A program made the position numbers and the translations under genes. From contig JAJEKV010000017.1 in the NCBI GenBank assembly GCA_021234155.1, positions 3,121,311 through 3,185,310 on the forward strand: 64,000 bases of DNA, given 5' to 3'. A model generated the notes under the pieces. The model saw only the letters and a list, made by a program, of their open reading frames with translations, was not told the origin of the DNA and ran no database searches. Numbering within the stretch: position 1 is the stretch's first letter; every line of letters begins with the position of its first letter. The stretch is from Isoetes taiwanensis (lineage: Eukaryota > Streptophyta > Lycopodiopsida > Isoetales > Isoetaceae). This document shows positions 1 to 10,285 of this stretch, piece by piece.

Positions 1-2
1 AA

Positions 3-2192
3 GATGAACGCCTTAATTTCTTAGCAACTGGAGGCTATAGGAAAAAACCATTAATTAGTGACATTGATTATGCAGAAGATGATGATCAAGAATGCAATGA
101 TGATGGTGTAAGATTACCTGCATCATTTGTTGGCTCCAAGCGATGGTGTAGCACACAAATGGCAGATGCATTGGCACTTGCCCGTGCAAAGGGACATCCT
201 AGTTTTTTTATTACCATGACAACAAACCCAAACTGGTTGGAAATTCGAAATAAATTGGTGGGCACGCAAACTGCTGCAGAAATACCTGTCGTAGTTGTCA
301 GATCATTCCATGCACGATTGGCTAGATTGAAAGCATTATTAAGATCATATTTTGGTAAAATTATTTATATGATTCATGTAATTGAGTTTCAAAAACGTGG
401 TTTACCACATGCACATATTGTATTGAAAGTGGAGCCTGAAGTGCCACTTGAATTAATTGACTCTATGATCTCTGCTGAATTACCAAGATCACCAGATTTA
501 TTAATTAAAGTGCAAAAATACATGGTACATCAACACTCTTCAAGATGCCAAAAAGATGGAAAATTCTGTTGGAATTATCCAAAGACTCTAAATACAAACA
601 CATATGTAGATTCAAAGGGATATGTACAGTACAGACGTAGAAATATCAATGATGTTAATATAGTACCTTACAGTCCATTTTTATTGTCTCAATTAGATTG
701 CCACATAAATGTTGATGTATCTGCAACTGTACGTATCTTCATGTATTTATATACATACATTTATAAAGGATTTGACAAGATTGAATATCACATCGATGTA
801 GGCCAAGAAAAACCGAATGATATTGATGATTATATTAATGCACGCTATTTGTCTGCAATGGAAGCAGCTTGGAGAATCATGTCATATCATGTTACAAGTA
901 AAGAACCTGCTGTAAAATGTCTTCCAGTCCATTTGCAAGACAAGCGAGCACATGGATATACAAATAAGTTAACTGCATTAATGTTAGATCGGTATTTCCT
1001 AAGACCAAACGAAGCAGAATTCACGGATTTGACATACATTGAATATAACGAAAAATATTCATTTCTACCATATAAACATAATGGACAAATAGTTGATGGT
1101 ACATATCTCGAAATTGAGTCACCTGGTATTGCTAGAAATGTTGTACGTCGCAGACATAAGGGAGAAATTGTATGTCGAATGAGATTAATTTTACCACATA
1201 ATGGTGAGGTATACTATTTGCGACAAATATTAATGCATGTTGAAGCAAGAAATTGGGAAACGTTAAAAAGCTTCAATGGACAGCAATTCACAACATATCA
1301 AGAAACTGTGATTGCAATGGGATTGCTTGAAAACACAAAAGAAGCTTTTATGGTTATGGACGAAGCAATTTCATCATTACACACTCCTGGACAGTTAAGA
1401 TTTTTATTTGCACTGCTATTAATTGATGGTGCACCAGCAGTAAGTATGTGGGAACATTATCAAGATGTATTTATTGCCGACGTTTTGGAAAAAATGAATT
1501 ATAATAAATCTATTGCGAAGCAAATTGCATTGTCATACATTGAAAATATATTAGTTCAACATGGTGTAACTGGTGCAGAGTTAGGATTACCTGGAACAAC
1601 ACTACACCCTGACTATGCATTAGAGGAACTATTGAAGTTTCCAGATATAGAAAAATATGAAAAGGATGCTATAACAGCAAAGGGACAAATGAATGATGAT
1701 CAATTAAATGTATACAATTATGTGTATGCTAAGTTGGAGTCCCACAAATGTTGTGAACCGTTATTTATAGATGGTAAAGCAGGAACTGGAAAAACCTTTT
1801 TGTTGAATGCAATTTGCTCGCTAGTTCGTAGTAGAACTGAAATCATTTTACCCTGTGCAACAACGGGTTTAACTGCATTACTATACCCAGGAGGACGAAC
1901 GGCCCATTCTTTGTTTGAAATCCCTGTAATGGATAATAATGCTGGGGTACATTCATTGCTGCAAAGGAGCTCCGATAAAGCTAAATTAATATCCAATGCA
2001 CGAGCTATAATTTGGGATGAATTCCCTATGGCAAATAAAGCTGTGATTGAATCTGTGAATATATTACTACAGGAAATTTGCAAAACACAAGTAGCGTTTG
2101 GTGGGAAGTGTTTCATTGCTGCTGGAGATTTCCGACAAATTGCACCAGTTGTGAAGGGTAGCGGAAGGCAGGCAACAATTGATGCATCAATA
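3..2192 (+). pseudogene. Helitron Rep/helicase, 5' part, interrupted by an insertion
   Basis: The frame is open from the window edge, so the true start lies upstream; the first Met is at 159. Counting from it, the rolling-circle Rep domain shows the HUH motif in GLPHAHIVLK (His84, His86) and the two-tyrosine motif in MYLYTYIYKG (Tyr196, Tyr200). A PIF1-type SF1 helicase follows: Walker A GKAGTGKT at 539-546, Walker B IIWDE at 617-621, and GDFRQ at 656-660. Family knowledge: Helitrons nick and strand-transfer with Rep and unwind with the helicase. Reading breaks after Ile at 2190-2192, where a 2.4-kb insert begins, and resumes in the same frame at 4599. The first half is otherwise free of stops, so the interruption looks recent. 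Family call is secure; the present copy cannot make the whole protein. Confidence 0.93.
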
Positions 2193-2402
2193 TCTAGCAT
2201 TATAACAGGGGTTTTTTTTTGTGATTTTATACGCTTTTTGGCATGGTTTTCATATGATTTCATGGGCATATTGTGCGAGGCATACTAATCAGTATATCTA
2301 GAGTGCACTCCGCATTTTTATTGTCTAAATTCCATATCCCCAATGGTTTGCCCCCTTTTATTTTTATTTTTATTTATATTTTATTTTTATTTTTTTTTTC
2401 AC

Positions 2403-2432
2403 TTTAGGGTTAGGGTTATTTTAGGGTTAGCC
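2403..2432 (+). repeat. Short degenerate telomere-type repeat
   Basis: Three closely spaced TTAGGG units, two of them TTTAGGG, occur in an AT-rich stretch of the nested Helitron. TTTAGGG is the common plant telomere unit, but this run is too short and interrupted to be more than an interstitial telo-box-like motif. Confidence 0.4.
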
Positions 2433-2763
2433 CATTTTGCTTTGCTTTGGGCTTTTAATGTTTCAGGCCCCTTGGCTTTTATTCTTTCAGCCCCTTTTCT
2501 TTTTTCATTGGCCTGAAAAGATCTCTGGTCCTCAGACAGCCTAGGTATGGCGCTTGAGTCGCATGCCGTGGAATCGATGAATGCTCTTCTAGGATTATCC
2601 TCTCTCGACAATGCTCATACTTTGTTGCCATGTAGGCAAAGGACATTAGGTCAAAATCATGAGTTGTGGCGTGGGCGTGGAAGTGGAAGCTTAATCCTAG
2701 GGCACCCAAATCCAAGGAAACTAAGAACGATTGGGTCCAACGGGCGCAAGATGAGTTTCACGG

Positions 2764-3090
2764 TTGCAAATCGAAAGAACAAGGAACAGAGGTAGAGGGG
2801 GCCCTGGAAAAGGGAAACCATCACAGGATGCCAGATTCTCTCAAACAGGTATGGCAACACCTAGATTTCCACAACCAGGAATACCTTCTTCAGGAATGCG
2901 GTTTCCGCATCCAAGGAATGGAGCAATGGGGCCAAATTCTGCTCAGCTGGTTGCACCACATTGTCTGCCCCATCCGGATATGGCAACTCAGTTTTACCAG
3001 CGTACAAGGGCACCAGCTCCTCCCTTTCCTCCAAGGCTTCCTCCTTCAATTGTTGAAAGCCTGTTTTGGATTTGTTTGAAGATTTTACAT
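2764..3090 (+). pseudogene. Captured fragment of a glycine/proline-rich host gene, unidentified
   Basis: One frame reads through a low-complexity peptide rich in Gly, Pro, Arg and Gln (for example RNRGRGGPGKGKPSQ, then repeated FPQPG and FPHPRNG-like units). It has no initiation context of its own, sits inside the nested Helitron just upstream of the ABCC exons, and has no recognisable catalytic domain. I read it as an exon fragment picked up from a host gene; the parent gene is unknown. It could also be a chance open frame, although the repeated Met/Pro/Gly pattern argues against that. Confidence 0.4.
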
Positions 3091-3138
3091 GCGATTTCCT
3101 TCTAAAGCTCGAATAAGCAAATTTTCTGCTTCAAATGA

Positions 3139-3497
<359 letters not shown>

Positions 3498-3816
3498 GTA
3501 TGCACCTTTATAGTGGTACCTTCTTTCTAATGGAAATTTTCCCGAAGTTGATTTGATCACGCTTGGTTTAATCACTAATAGCATGCGATTGTAACAATCT
3601 CACATAATATACTTATGGTCTCACACTTAAAAATGCTTCCGTGTTCTCATGTGATGGTAAAATAGTTCAGCCGGGTGTTTCATGAGCTTTTACGGATGGT
3701 ATTATCGACTTTGATAACCTTATCTGCCCATGCCAAAGCAATGGAACTAGTAGAGACATCAGGGTTTATCTCTTCTACCATGAGCAACAAGCACGGGAAA
3801 GATAATGATGGGAAAT

Positions 3817-3863
3817 CTTGGATTAAAATGGAGGTAGTGGAAATACCTCCATTTTAATCCAAG
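3817..3863. other. Perfect 20-bp hairpin at the Helitron 3' end
   Basis: The left arm 3817-3836 and right arm 3844-3863 are perfectly complementary around a 7-nt loop. CTAG followed by T lies 12 nt downstream (3876-3880). In Helitrons a short hairpin about 10-12 nt before CTRR is the replication terminator. The stem is longer and more AT-rich than usual, but spacing and terminal tetranucleotide fit. Confidence 0.75.
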
Positions 3864-3879
3864 AACACACGATCTCTAG

Positions 3880-4593
3880 TGAATTATTATTTTTAAACAA
3901 TGAAGATAATTCTTTCAGTCTAGCTGCATGAAAATAGCGGTTTAACAATCTTCTTTTGTTTCTTCTATATGTTCATCTTTTTGAGTTGTGTTGCAAATAG
4001 CTCTTCTCTAGGAATATTCATTAAGTTTATTCTCTTTTACTTGACACATTGTTTTCTACTTGTATTTCGTAACGAGGCACACACCGAAATGACAATTTCA
4101 ATTGCAAAGCAAGATTTAAACTTTGCATTGAAAATGCACTAAATAAAGATACTTTTGGACTTTAATCTCTTCGTCTTTTTATCACTCTAACATCCCCAAA
4201 TGTTTACCTACATATAACAACCAACATATATATTAACATTAATTAGCCCCGAAGGGGCAAAAAAAAAAAAATTTAACCTATGACAAAAACCATTACATTG
4301 CACGCCTTACAATTAAATTCCCCCTTAAACCCCCTTTTGTTTGGGTGCTTATTCACACGGGGCAGCGAGAGCCCTTATAATTATGTTTTGCACGTACAAA
4401 ATCAACACCATATAGTATATTGCCTGAAATCTTATAGTATCTTGCAAATTTTGTTATACAGTATAGTAATTTTTGTACATCCATACCCCACAAACGAGGA
4501 ACTTTACGTACGGTGTAGATTAAGGAATAAGGGGTGAACATGCCTATCCAACAGCTCTCGTTGCCCGGAGTCACCCCCCGTGTGAATAAGCAC
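3880..4593. mobile_element. Second insert with a 251-bp foldback, adjoining the nested Helitron
   Basis: This 0.7-kb stretch separates the nested Helitron from the resumed helicase frame. It contains a foldback from 4344 to 4594 whose 19-bp arms (GGTGCTTATTCACACGGGG and its exact complement) are perfect. The pentamer CAATA occurs both at the left junction of the whole insert (2188-2192) and at its right junction (4594-4598), consistent with a target duplication. No coding sequence is recognisable. I infer that the foldback element came first and the Helitron inserted at its edge, but the order and superfamily are not settled. Confidence 0.5.
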
Positions 4594-4598
4594 CAATA

Positions 4599-5462
4599 AA
4601 GTCATCAAAGACATGGAAATCATTTAGAGTTTTAAAGCTTGAAAGGGCTATCAGAAATGCAGGAGACAATGAATTAATAGCATGCGTAACCCAAATTGGC
4701 GAAGATAGCGTGAACGAAACAGTTGAATTATCGTTATTTAATACAACAAATGATGTTTATGAGGCAGTAAAATTCTTATTCCCTATTGAAGTACTGTGCT
4801 CACCAGTACTATGCGAAAAACGAGCATTTCTAACACCATTAAACATATATGTTTATGAGTTCAATAAATATATTCTTGATATATTAGGTGGAATTGAACG
4901 AAAATACTTTAGTTATGATCGTGTAACTGAAAATGAAGAAACTATAACACCAGAAAAACTTGGTGGTGATGAGTTTCTAAATAACTATACACATTCAACA
5001 TTGCCAGGCCATATATTATCACTAAAAGAAGGTGCAATTTGCCAATTGATGAAAGCCTTAGACCGTGAAAAGGGCCTAGTCAAAAATGTCAGAGTGATTA
5101 TTGAACGTGTATATAATAAGTTTGTAACCATACGTTTACTTGGAGCACTTGAAAGTGGTCAAAATCATATATATCCAATTTCACGTATGAATTTCTATCA
5201 TCAACCTGACAACTGTGCATTTACAATCCACCGCCGTCAACTACCATTGCGACTAGCATATTCAACAACGTTTCATAGCTGTCTTGGACTAACTTTGGAT
5301 AAAGTAGTGTTAGATTTACGCACACCAGTATTTGCACATGGTCAGTTATACACTGCATTAACGAGAATACGAAGACGAGAAGACGTGCTTATCCTCCATA
5401 ACGAAGCAAGTCCTATTGTGAAAACACGAAATGTTGTATATCAAGAACTTTTAGATATGTAA
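4599..5462 (+). pseudogene. Helitron helicase, C-terminal part
   Basis: The frame resumes at 4599 and continues the PIF1-like helicase to a TAA at 5460-5462. Early residues match the linker expected after GDFRQ (FRVLKLERAIRNAGDNEL). Near the end come helicase motif V in STTFHSCLGLTLDKVVLDL and motif VI in GQLYTALTRIRRREDV. Dropping 2193-4598 (the insert plus one CAATA copy) would leave this in frame with the upstream part with no intervening stop. On its own it lacks the ATPase Walker motifs. The ends of the autonomous Helitron were not located: no convincing hairpin plus CTRR was found after 5462. Confidence 0.9.
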
Positions 5463-5968
5463 AATAAGTAATGCATCGAAAATATTGGATGCTTATATAA
5501 CATAGATAAAAAAATTGTCGATCAATGAATAGAAACATATGTCTTTAATATAAATAATATGTTTTTCGGAATCTAACTACAAGATCGTACACCCAAACCA
5601 ATATTAATTGTACATCATATGTAACTATAGCATAAAATGTGTAGGAAATGAGATAAACTTAAAATGTGTAGGAAATGACGCTTATAGCTCGATTGTAATG
5701 GCTATGATAAGAGCAACACATTAATGAATAATGTGTACTTTAGTCCTAAATATAATACTTAAAGTCCAAAGGTACCATTGATGAAGTTACAATTATTTAA
5801 AATGATTACGTAAATTAATATACACAAATGAATTTGGATGAGATTTATATTTAAGTTATATTATAGAAGCAAGTTTTTAAAATAAGTTCCTAATATAATT
5901 GCCACCCACTTAAATCGATAAAAATAGTTTGCACCATAGGTTGACTTCAAACACACGCAATTAATAGG
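5463..5968. other. AT-rich spacer downstream of the Helitron helicase
   Basis: No gene, RNA or convincing transposon terminus is visible here. It presumably holds the untranslated 3' part of the autonomous Helitron and flanking intergenic DNA. Confidence 0.5.
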
Positions 5969-5982
5969 ATTGCATTGAATGC

Positions 5983-6516
5983 ATTATTTTTATCAACAAT
6001 ATGCATTATTTTTATGGATTGGTAGATGGGAGCGGCCGCAATTGCCGCGAGAAGCGAGACTATGTGCCTGTTGCCAGTTACAGGTTATTGAAGATGAAAG
6101 CCATACTCTTCTGAGTTGCCCTGCTTTTGAGATAGTCCAGAATCATTTTTTGACCTTAGCATTCCATTCCACGCTTCCACAACTTCTCAGAGCACCATCT
6201 GTGCATGACTTGGCATTATACATACTTGAGGTTCTAGATACACGTCAGCAATTACTGAGCCCTCAGTAGTTATTATCTCCGCTTGTCTAGTATCATTATT
6301 ACTGCAAAGGTTTTTCCCTTGAAAACCTTTCGAGGCAGGGGTTTTTTAATCCTAGTAGTAATGATTGTACTAGCCCATTGTATGGGTCCCATGACCTATT
6401 GGTCTCCGTGGACGTTAAAAAAACTATTCTATTGTATTCTATTCTTATGTTTCAACATGACAGAGATTTCTCAAAATAAAGGTATGTCTGTACATAATTA
6501 TACGATTTAATTTATA
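5983..6516 (+). mobile_element. 5'-truncated LINE (3' end) with 14-bp target-site duplication
   Basis: The coding part (5979-6269) ends with the cysteine/histidine-rich C-terminal domain typical of plant LINE ORF2 (RLCACCQLQVIEDESHTLLSC, i.e. C-x2-C...H-x4-C). A 3' UTR with a GAAAACCTTTCGAGG motif and a CTCCGTGGACGTTAAAA tail follows. ATTGCATTGAATGC is repeated exactly at 5969-5982 and 6517-6530, the target-site duplication expected from target-primed reverse transcription. Endonuclease and polymerase are absent, so the copy is dead on arrival. It lies less than 100 bp upstream of the start codon of the next gene. Related 3' tails occur near 38.7 kb and 46.3 kb. Confidence 0.88.
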
Positions 6517-6567
6517 ATTGCATTGAATGCTACGTGTCACATACAATATATGATAATACACACTGCA

Positions 6568-6575
6568 TATAAATA
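6568..6575 (+). promoter_or_regulatory. TATA box of the 6615 gene
   Basis: TATAAATA lies 40 bp upstream of the ATG at 6615, a normal plant spacing for a start site with a short 5' UTR. The LINE insertion ends only 37 bp upstream, so distal promoter elements are displaced or supplied by the LINE. Confidence 0.55.
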
Positions 6576-6614
6576 GTTGAACATACGCTTATATCATTAA
6601 CAAGAGATACAGAG

Positions 6615-7225
6615 ATGGAGAAAGATATAGGTATACAGTTAAAAAAGGATAGGCGTGTAAAATCAAAAAAGCATTTGCGTGCAGTGAATACCTGCTTAGG
6701 AATACAGAAAGTTCGTCAAGGCAGTAGGAAATCCTTTTTGAAAAATGCAAAGAAGTCAGTGGATCAATACTTCGTTCATGCCAGAAGATTGAATGCTCAA
6801 TTGACTAGATTGCATAAATTGCTTGCTATCATCGATACAAAGGGAAGATACATAGTCAAACATCTTGATTCAGGCAAACATGGTACGCAATATGTAACTA
6901 TAGATTAAGCACATTGAATGATAACTCTGTTCTAATCTATCTATTATTTGCAGGCGAGGCATCACACAGTCTTGTGCACAAAAAACAAAAGAAGCATATC
7001 AAGAAGAAGACCCGCTATTATGATCATATGCAAGTTATGGTTTTGCTTCGAACGCGCAGCAAAAGGAAGAGATCTTTCTTTGAAAAAGGGATTAGGTCAG
7101 TGATTTCCAAGCTGGATACCTGTGACTTCAATCTAAGTAACGAATTAGATCGATTTGAGCGTTTAATTGGAGTTCTTGATGTAAGTAAAAGTGCTGCAAT
7201 CGCTATTACACATCAAAAGATGTAG
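6615..7225 (+). CDS. Two-exon gene for a basic, internally duplicated protein of unknown function
   Basis: Exon 1 is 6615-6882 and exon 2 is 6954-7225. The donor G|GTACGC and acceptor TTTGCAG|GC keep phase exactly (268 + 272 nt), giving 179 aa. The protein is lysine/arginine-rich with runs such as HKKQKKHIKKK and predicted helices. Each exon carries one copy of a similar module: RKSFLKNAKKSVDQYF...LTRLHKLLAIID in exon 1 and KRSFFEKGIRSVISKL...LDRFERLIGVLD in exon 2. There is no signal peptide or membrane segment. A TATA box stands upstream and the ORF closes cleanly. I do not recognise the family. It could be a lineage-specific nuclear protein or a Helitron passenger gene. Confidence 0.6.
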
Positions 7226-7496
7226 AGATGATGCTCATACCGTTTCCCAATAGCTTCCAAATCATTATCCTGTAAATATTATGTACTGCAGTTTCTTTAA
7301 CACTATATATAAGTACTGCAAGCCGTGCAAACATAAATGTTGTTCTACTTTATTTAGCGTGAAATATGAAGCCTTCACTGTAAATAATATGTTTCATCCA
7401 TTTATTTATTATCATATTTAGTGTATTTTTAAGACAGTAAATCTTTCAATACTGTACGTAACACTATATTATATTGTATATAAATACATCAAATTT
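7226..7496. other. Intergenic spacer between convergent ORFs
   Basis: AT-rich sequence between the 6615 gene and the minus-strand ORF at 7497-7787. No feature is supported beyond possible polyadenylation-type AT runs. Confidence 0.4.
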
Positions 7497-7787
7497 TTAC
7501 ATACTGCTTAACAGTAAACAGTGTATCTCATCATCAGATATATAATTAGGACATTTACACAAGTGAGAATTGCCGGCCTGTGGCTCACTTTCGACTTTTG
7601 CTGAAACTTGAACAATATTTGTCCTTGGACATAGCTTTCCTTCAATATATTGTATTCCATTATGAATAGCTGAAATATATAATACAATCTCAATAGCATC
7701 TAACCTTTGATAAAATAGCACAATATGTCCAATATAAATCATACCCTGAGTGATCAGAGAATTTTTCTTAGCAGGCGTTGATGACAT
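7497..7787 (-). CDS. Small hypothetical protein (96 aa)
   Basis: A 96-aa ORF starting MSSTPAKKNSLITQ and containing a hydrophobic, beta-rich stretch (GMIYIGHIVLFYQ) and a C-terminal CKCPNY. A TATA-like TATATAAA (complement of 7820-7827) lies 32 bp upstream of the ATG, so a transcript would have almost no 5' UTR. There are no recognisable domains. It is convergent with the 6615 gene. It may be a chance ORF; the only support is length, the TATA-like box and a compact hydrophobic core. Confidence 0.3.
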   Translation of the reverse strand: MSSTPAKKNSLITQGMIYIGHIVLFYQRLDAIEIVLYISAIHNGIQYIEGKLCPRTNIVQVSAKVESEPQAGNSHLCKCPNYISDDEIHCLLLSSM

Positions 7788-8341
7788 CCTTTTTTCTCCA
7801 AGAAATTTAACGTAACATCTTTATATAGAAATCCATATTCAATAAATTCTCATGCAATATGACAGTTGGCCCTCTTACAGCAAAATGATACGGTATTACA
7901 GCAAAGAATAAATTGATGTAAATTCACTACCTTAAACATATAGATAGTAATTTCGTTCTATATTTATCCCTAATTTAACACAACCAAGTGCATTTAATTC
8001 GTTGCAAACATATTGGATAGTTAGATGATCATTACTGTAGTCTTAAGTATTATCATTGTTTAACCATTACTTCCTATTTCGATAACTGAATATACGAATC
8101 GTTACAACTCAAACTCGTCTACCTATTAAAACCATGTCACCAAAATTAATCCATCACAACAGCGTTTGATTCATAAAACCATTTGGTTCATGATAAAAAC
8201 TAAATACAGATCAGCACAAGTATTCACTGAAGTACAAAAAAAGACCGCCATCAGCAAAAAATTTAGGTAACAGGAGAACTGAAGGCCTGCTAAACCTCAC
8301 AAGTTTCGCAAAAAGACAAACTAGAACTAATTATTTTAGAT
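7788..8341. other. AT-rich intergenic stretch
   Basis: No coding region, RNA gene or clear repeat recognised. The higher-numbered part probably holds the 3' UTR of the minus-strand B3 gene. Confidence 0.4.
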
Positions 8342-9240
8342 TCAGAAGTTGCGAAGTCTATCCAATGCTGCGCCCCTGAATATCTCCATTTTCCACTGCA
8401 ACTGATTCTCAAAATATTTGAACTCAAGTACATCCCCCAATCGCAGACCAAACAGTTTCTTAAACCCTCTCCAACCATCACTTAGACAGTTTTTCGCCCT
8501 TTTTGCTGCCAATGATGTTTTCTCACCAGCTGGACCAATGATCACCACACTTGAACCTTTCGGAGGACTCCGCCATTTATTTTGACCATCTAATACCTGA
8601 ATAAAAAAAGAAAGCAAGTCACCGAACCAATCTACATTAATTACAACAACTAACTGACTTAAACATACCAGTCCTCTCTCAAAATTTGCTCTTAGCAGAG
8701 GAATCCGAAAAGGCCTCTTGGATGGAGGCTCCTCATCATCGGATGACTCCTCATCACTTAAAAAAACTTCATTCTCAACAACAGCCTTCACAGGCGTGCC
8801 AATCTTATCATCCAGATCCTTATTTTCCGCCACATCCCTCACTGCCCCATCACTAGACTCTCCAAAGTTCTAGTTCCCAACTGGTTTCACACGATAGCTG
8901 CCATCGCAGACTCTTACTGTCAAATAAGTGCCATTCTTTGATATCATACAAAGAAGAACACTGCCATCAACCATACTGTTCGCCTGTAAAAACGATTCCC
9001 ATCCATGGGCAAAAAAACTCCTCCCTCCCACCGATGCTACAAACACAGAGTATTCCCTTCCATTGGGACCAACAACGATGATATCTTGATCTACTGCAAG
9101 ACACACCCCACCGATCTCCTGCGAAAAAATACAACCAACAGCTAATTTAAACATCACAAACAACCTCGAAGATAAAAAAGCGTAAGTTTCCTCACCAATA
9201 GCTGCCCAAACTTAACGTCTACTAAGAACACCGTCGCCAT
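8342..9240 (-). pseudogene. B3-domain (REM-like) gene with an in-frame stop between two B3 domains
   Basis: Three exons can be drawn on minus: 9240-9196 (start MATVFLVDVKFGQLL), 9118-8669 and 8596-8342, with donors GTGAGG and GTATGT and pyrimidine-rich acceptors ending CAG. The first half ends a B3-like fold in GRSFFAHGWESFLQANSMVDGS. The second half contains the diagnostic B3 core LSDGWRGFKKLFGLRLGDVLEF after an acidic linker (LSDEESSDDEEP). B3 domains bind DNA and act in plant transcription factors. A TAG at 8872-8870 (codon 98) falls between the domains; the frame is otherwise continuous for 249 codons. A single C-to-T change in a CAG codon, or a sequence error, would explain it. The truncated product would still hold the first domain. 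Confidence 0.65.
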
Positions 9241-9689
9241 CACCGAAATCTGACGGCGCCAACGACTCTGCTCTTCTAATACAATACAAACTATCTTTTC
9301 CTACCGTCCTAAATCAATCAACCAGAAAATCATAGCAAGAATGTCACATCCTGCTCTAATTATTACATACCTGCACCTCTATCATTATTAATCATATTAA
9401 ATTCTAGCTAGACTTCATTATTTAATTAGCATATTCTTTTTTAGATCCCCATATCGAACATATTTTAGCACAAATATTGAACTTATAAAAAAATAAATTA
9501 CCATCGAAAAACAAAAAACCCAAGTTAATATTTCAATCGTTATACACACATACATATGGTACAAGCGAATTCTAATACACTCTAAATTATTACCAACTTA
9601 AACTACTATATCCCAATTCAACCTAAGCTATATTCCACATTATCCAAATACACAATCCTTAATACACTATTATAAAAAATCTAAATTAG
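9241..9689. other. AT-rich spacer upstream of the B3 gene
   Basis: Probable promoter region of the minus-strand B3 gene. No discrete element is supported. Base composition changes sharply to GC-rich at about 9700, where the LINE begins. Confidence 0.4.
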
Positions 9690-10285
9690 ACTTTTACAAA
9701 ATCAAACTCCATGCGAGACAGACCATACATCACACGAATCGATGCGTAACTTGTATACATATACACATGAATTCCCTAAGACCTCGTAGGCTACCGGGGC
9801 GAGTCCAAGTCCGCGATCCAAAATCTCCGGAGGTAGGAGCCAAGGATCGAACTGATGGCGCATCGAGTAGCTCGTGCATGGGCGCACTGTGTCGCACCAA
9901 GAGAATGTAGCGAGCCCGGTAACCGGACTATAGGTCGGATGTACCACCATGGAAGGCATGGCTTTCATCCTCAACAACCCCCAGTGGGCAACACTGACAA
10001 AGCCTGTCCTGGCGCGGCTCTCTAACCCACCGACCCGCCTCAAGCCGAAGATGGTGGGCCCCGCTCAATGGACGCGATGATCCCGGCGCTTCTTCATGGG
10101 CAACTAAGAACGCAGTAGAGCTGTGGGCCTCAAACTGTGGTGGGGTTTATGTGATGTTTGTAATGTGCCACCTTTACCCGCTCCCAGAGCATGGTGGTCC
10201 CGTGAGCTTCCCCAGAAAACAAGAGTCCAAGCACCCTCAGCCTATCCCTACCGGGCGTCAGGGCACTGACGCACCTATGTGCGTT

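Noticed and set aside
1718-2269. Minus-strand 183-codon open frame
   Set aside because: Antisense shadow of the Helitron helicase domain.
2403-2432. Telomere-like TTTAGGG cluster as evidence of a chromosome end
   Set aside because: Only three imperfect units inside a transposon; treated as an interstitial motif.
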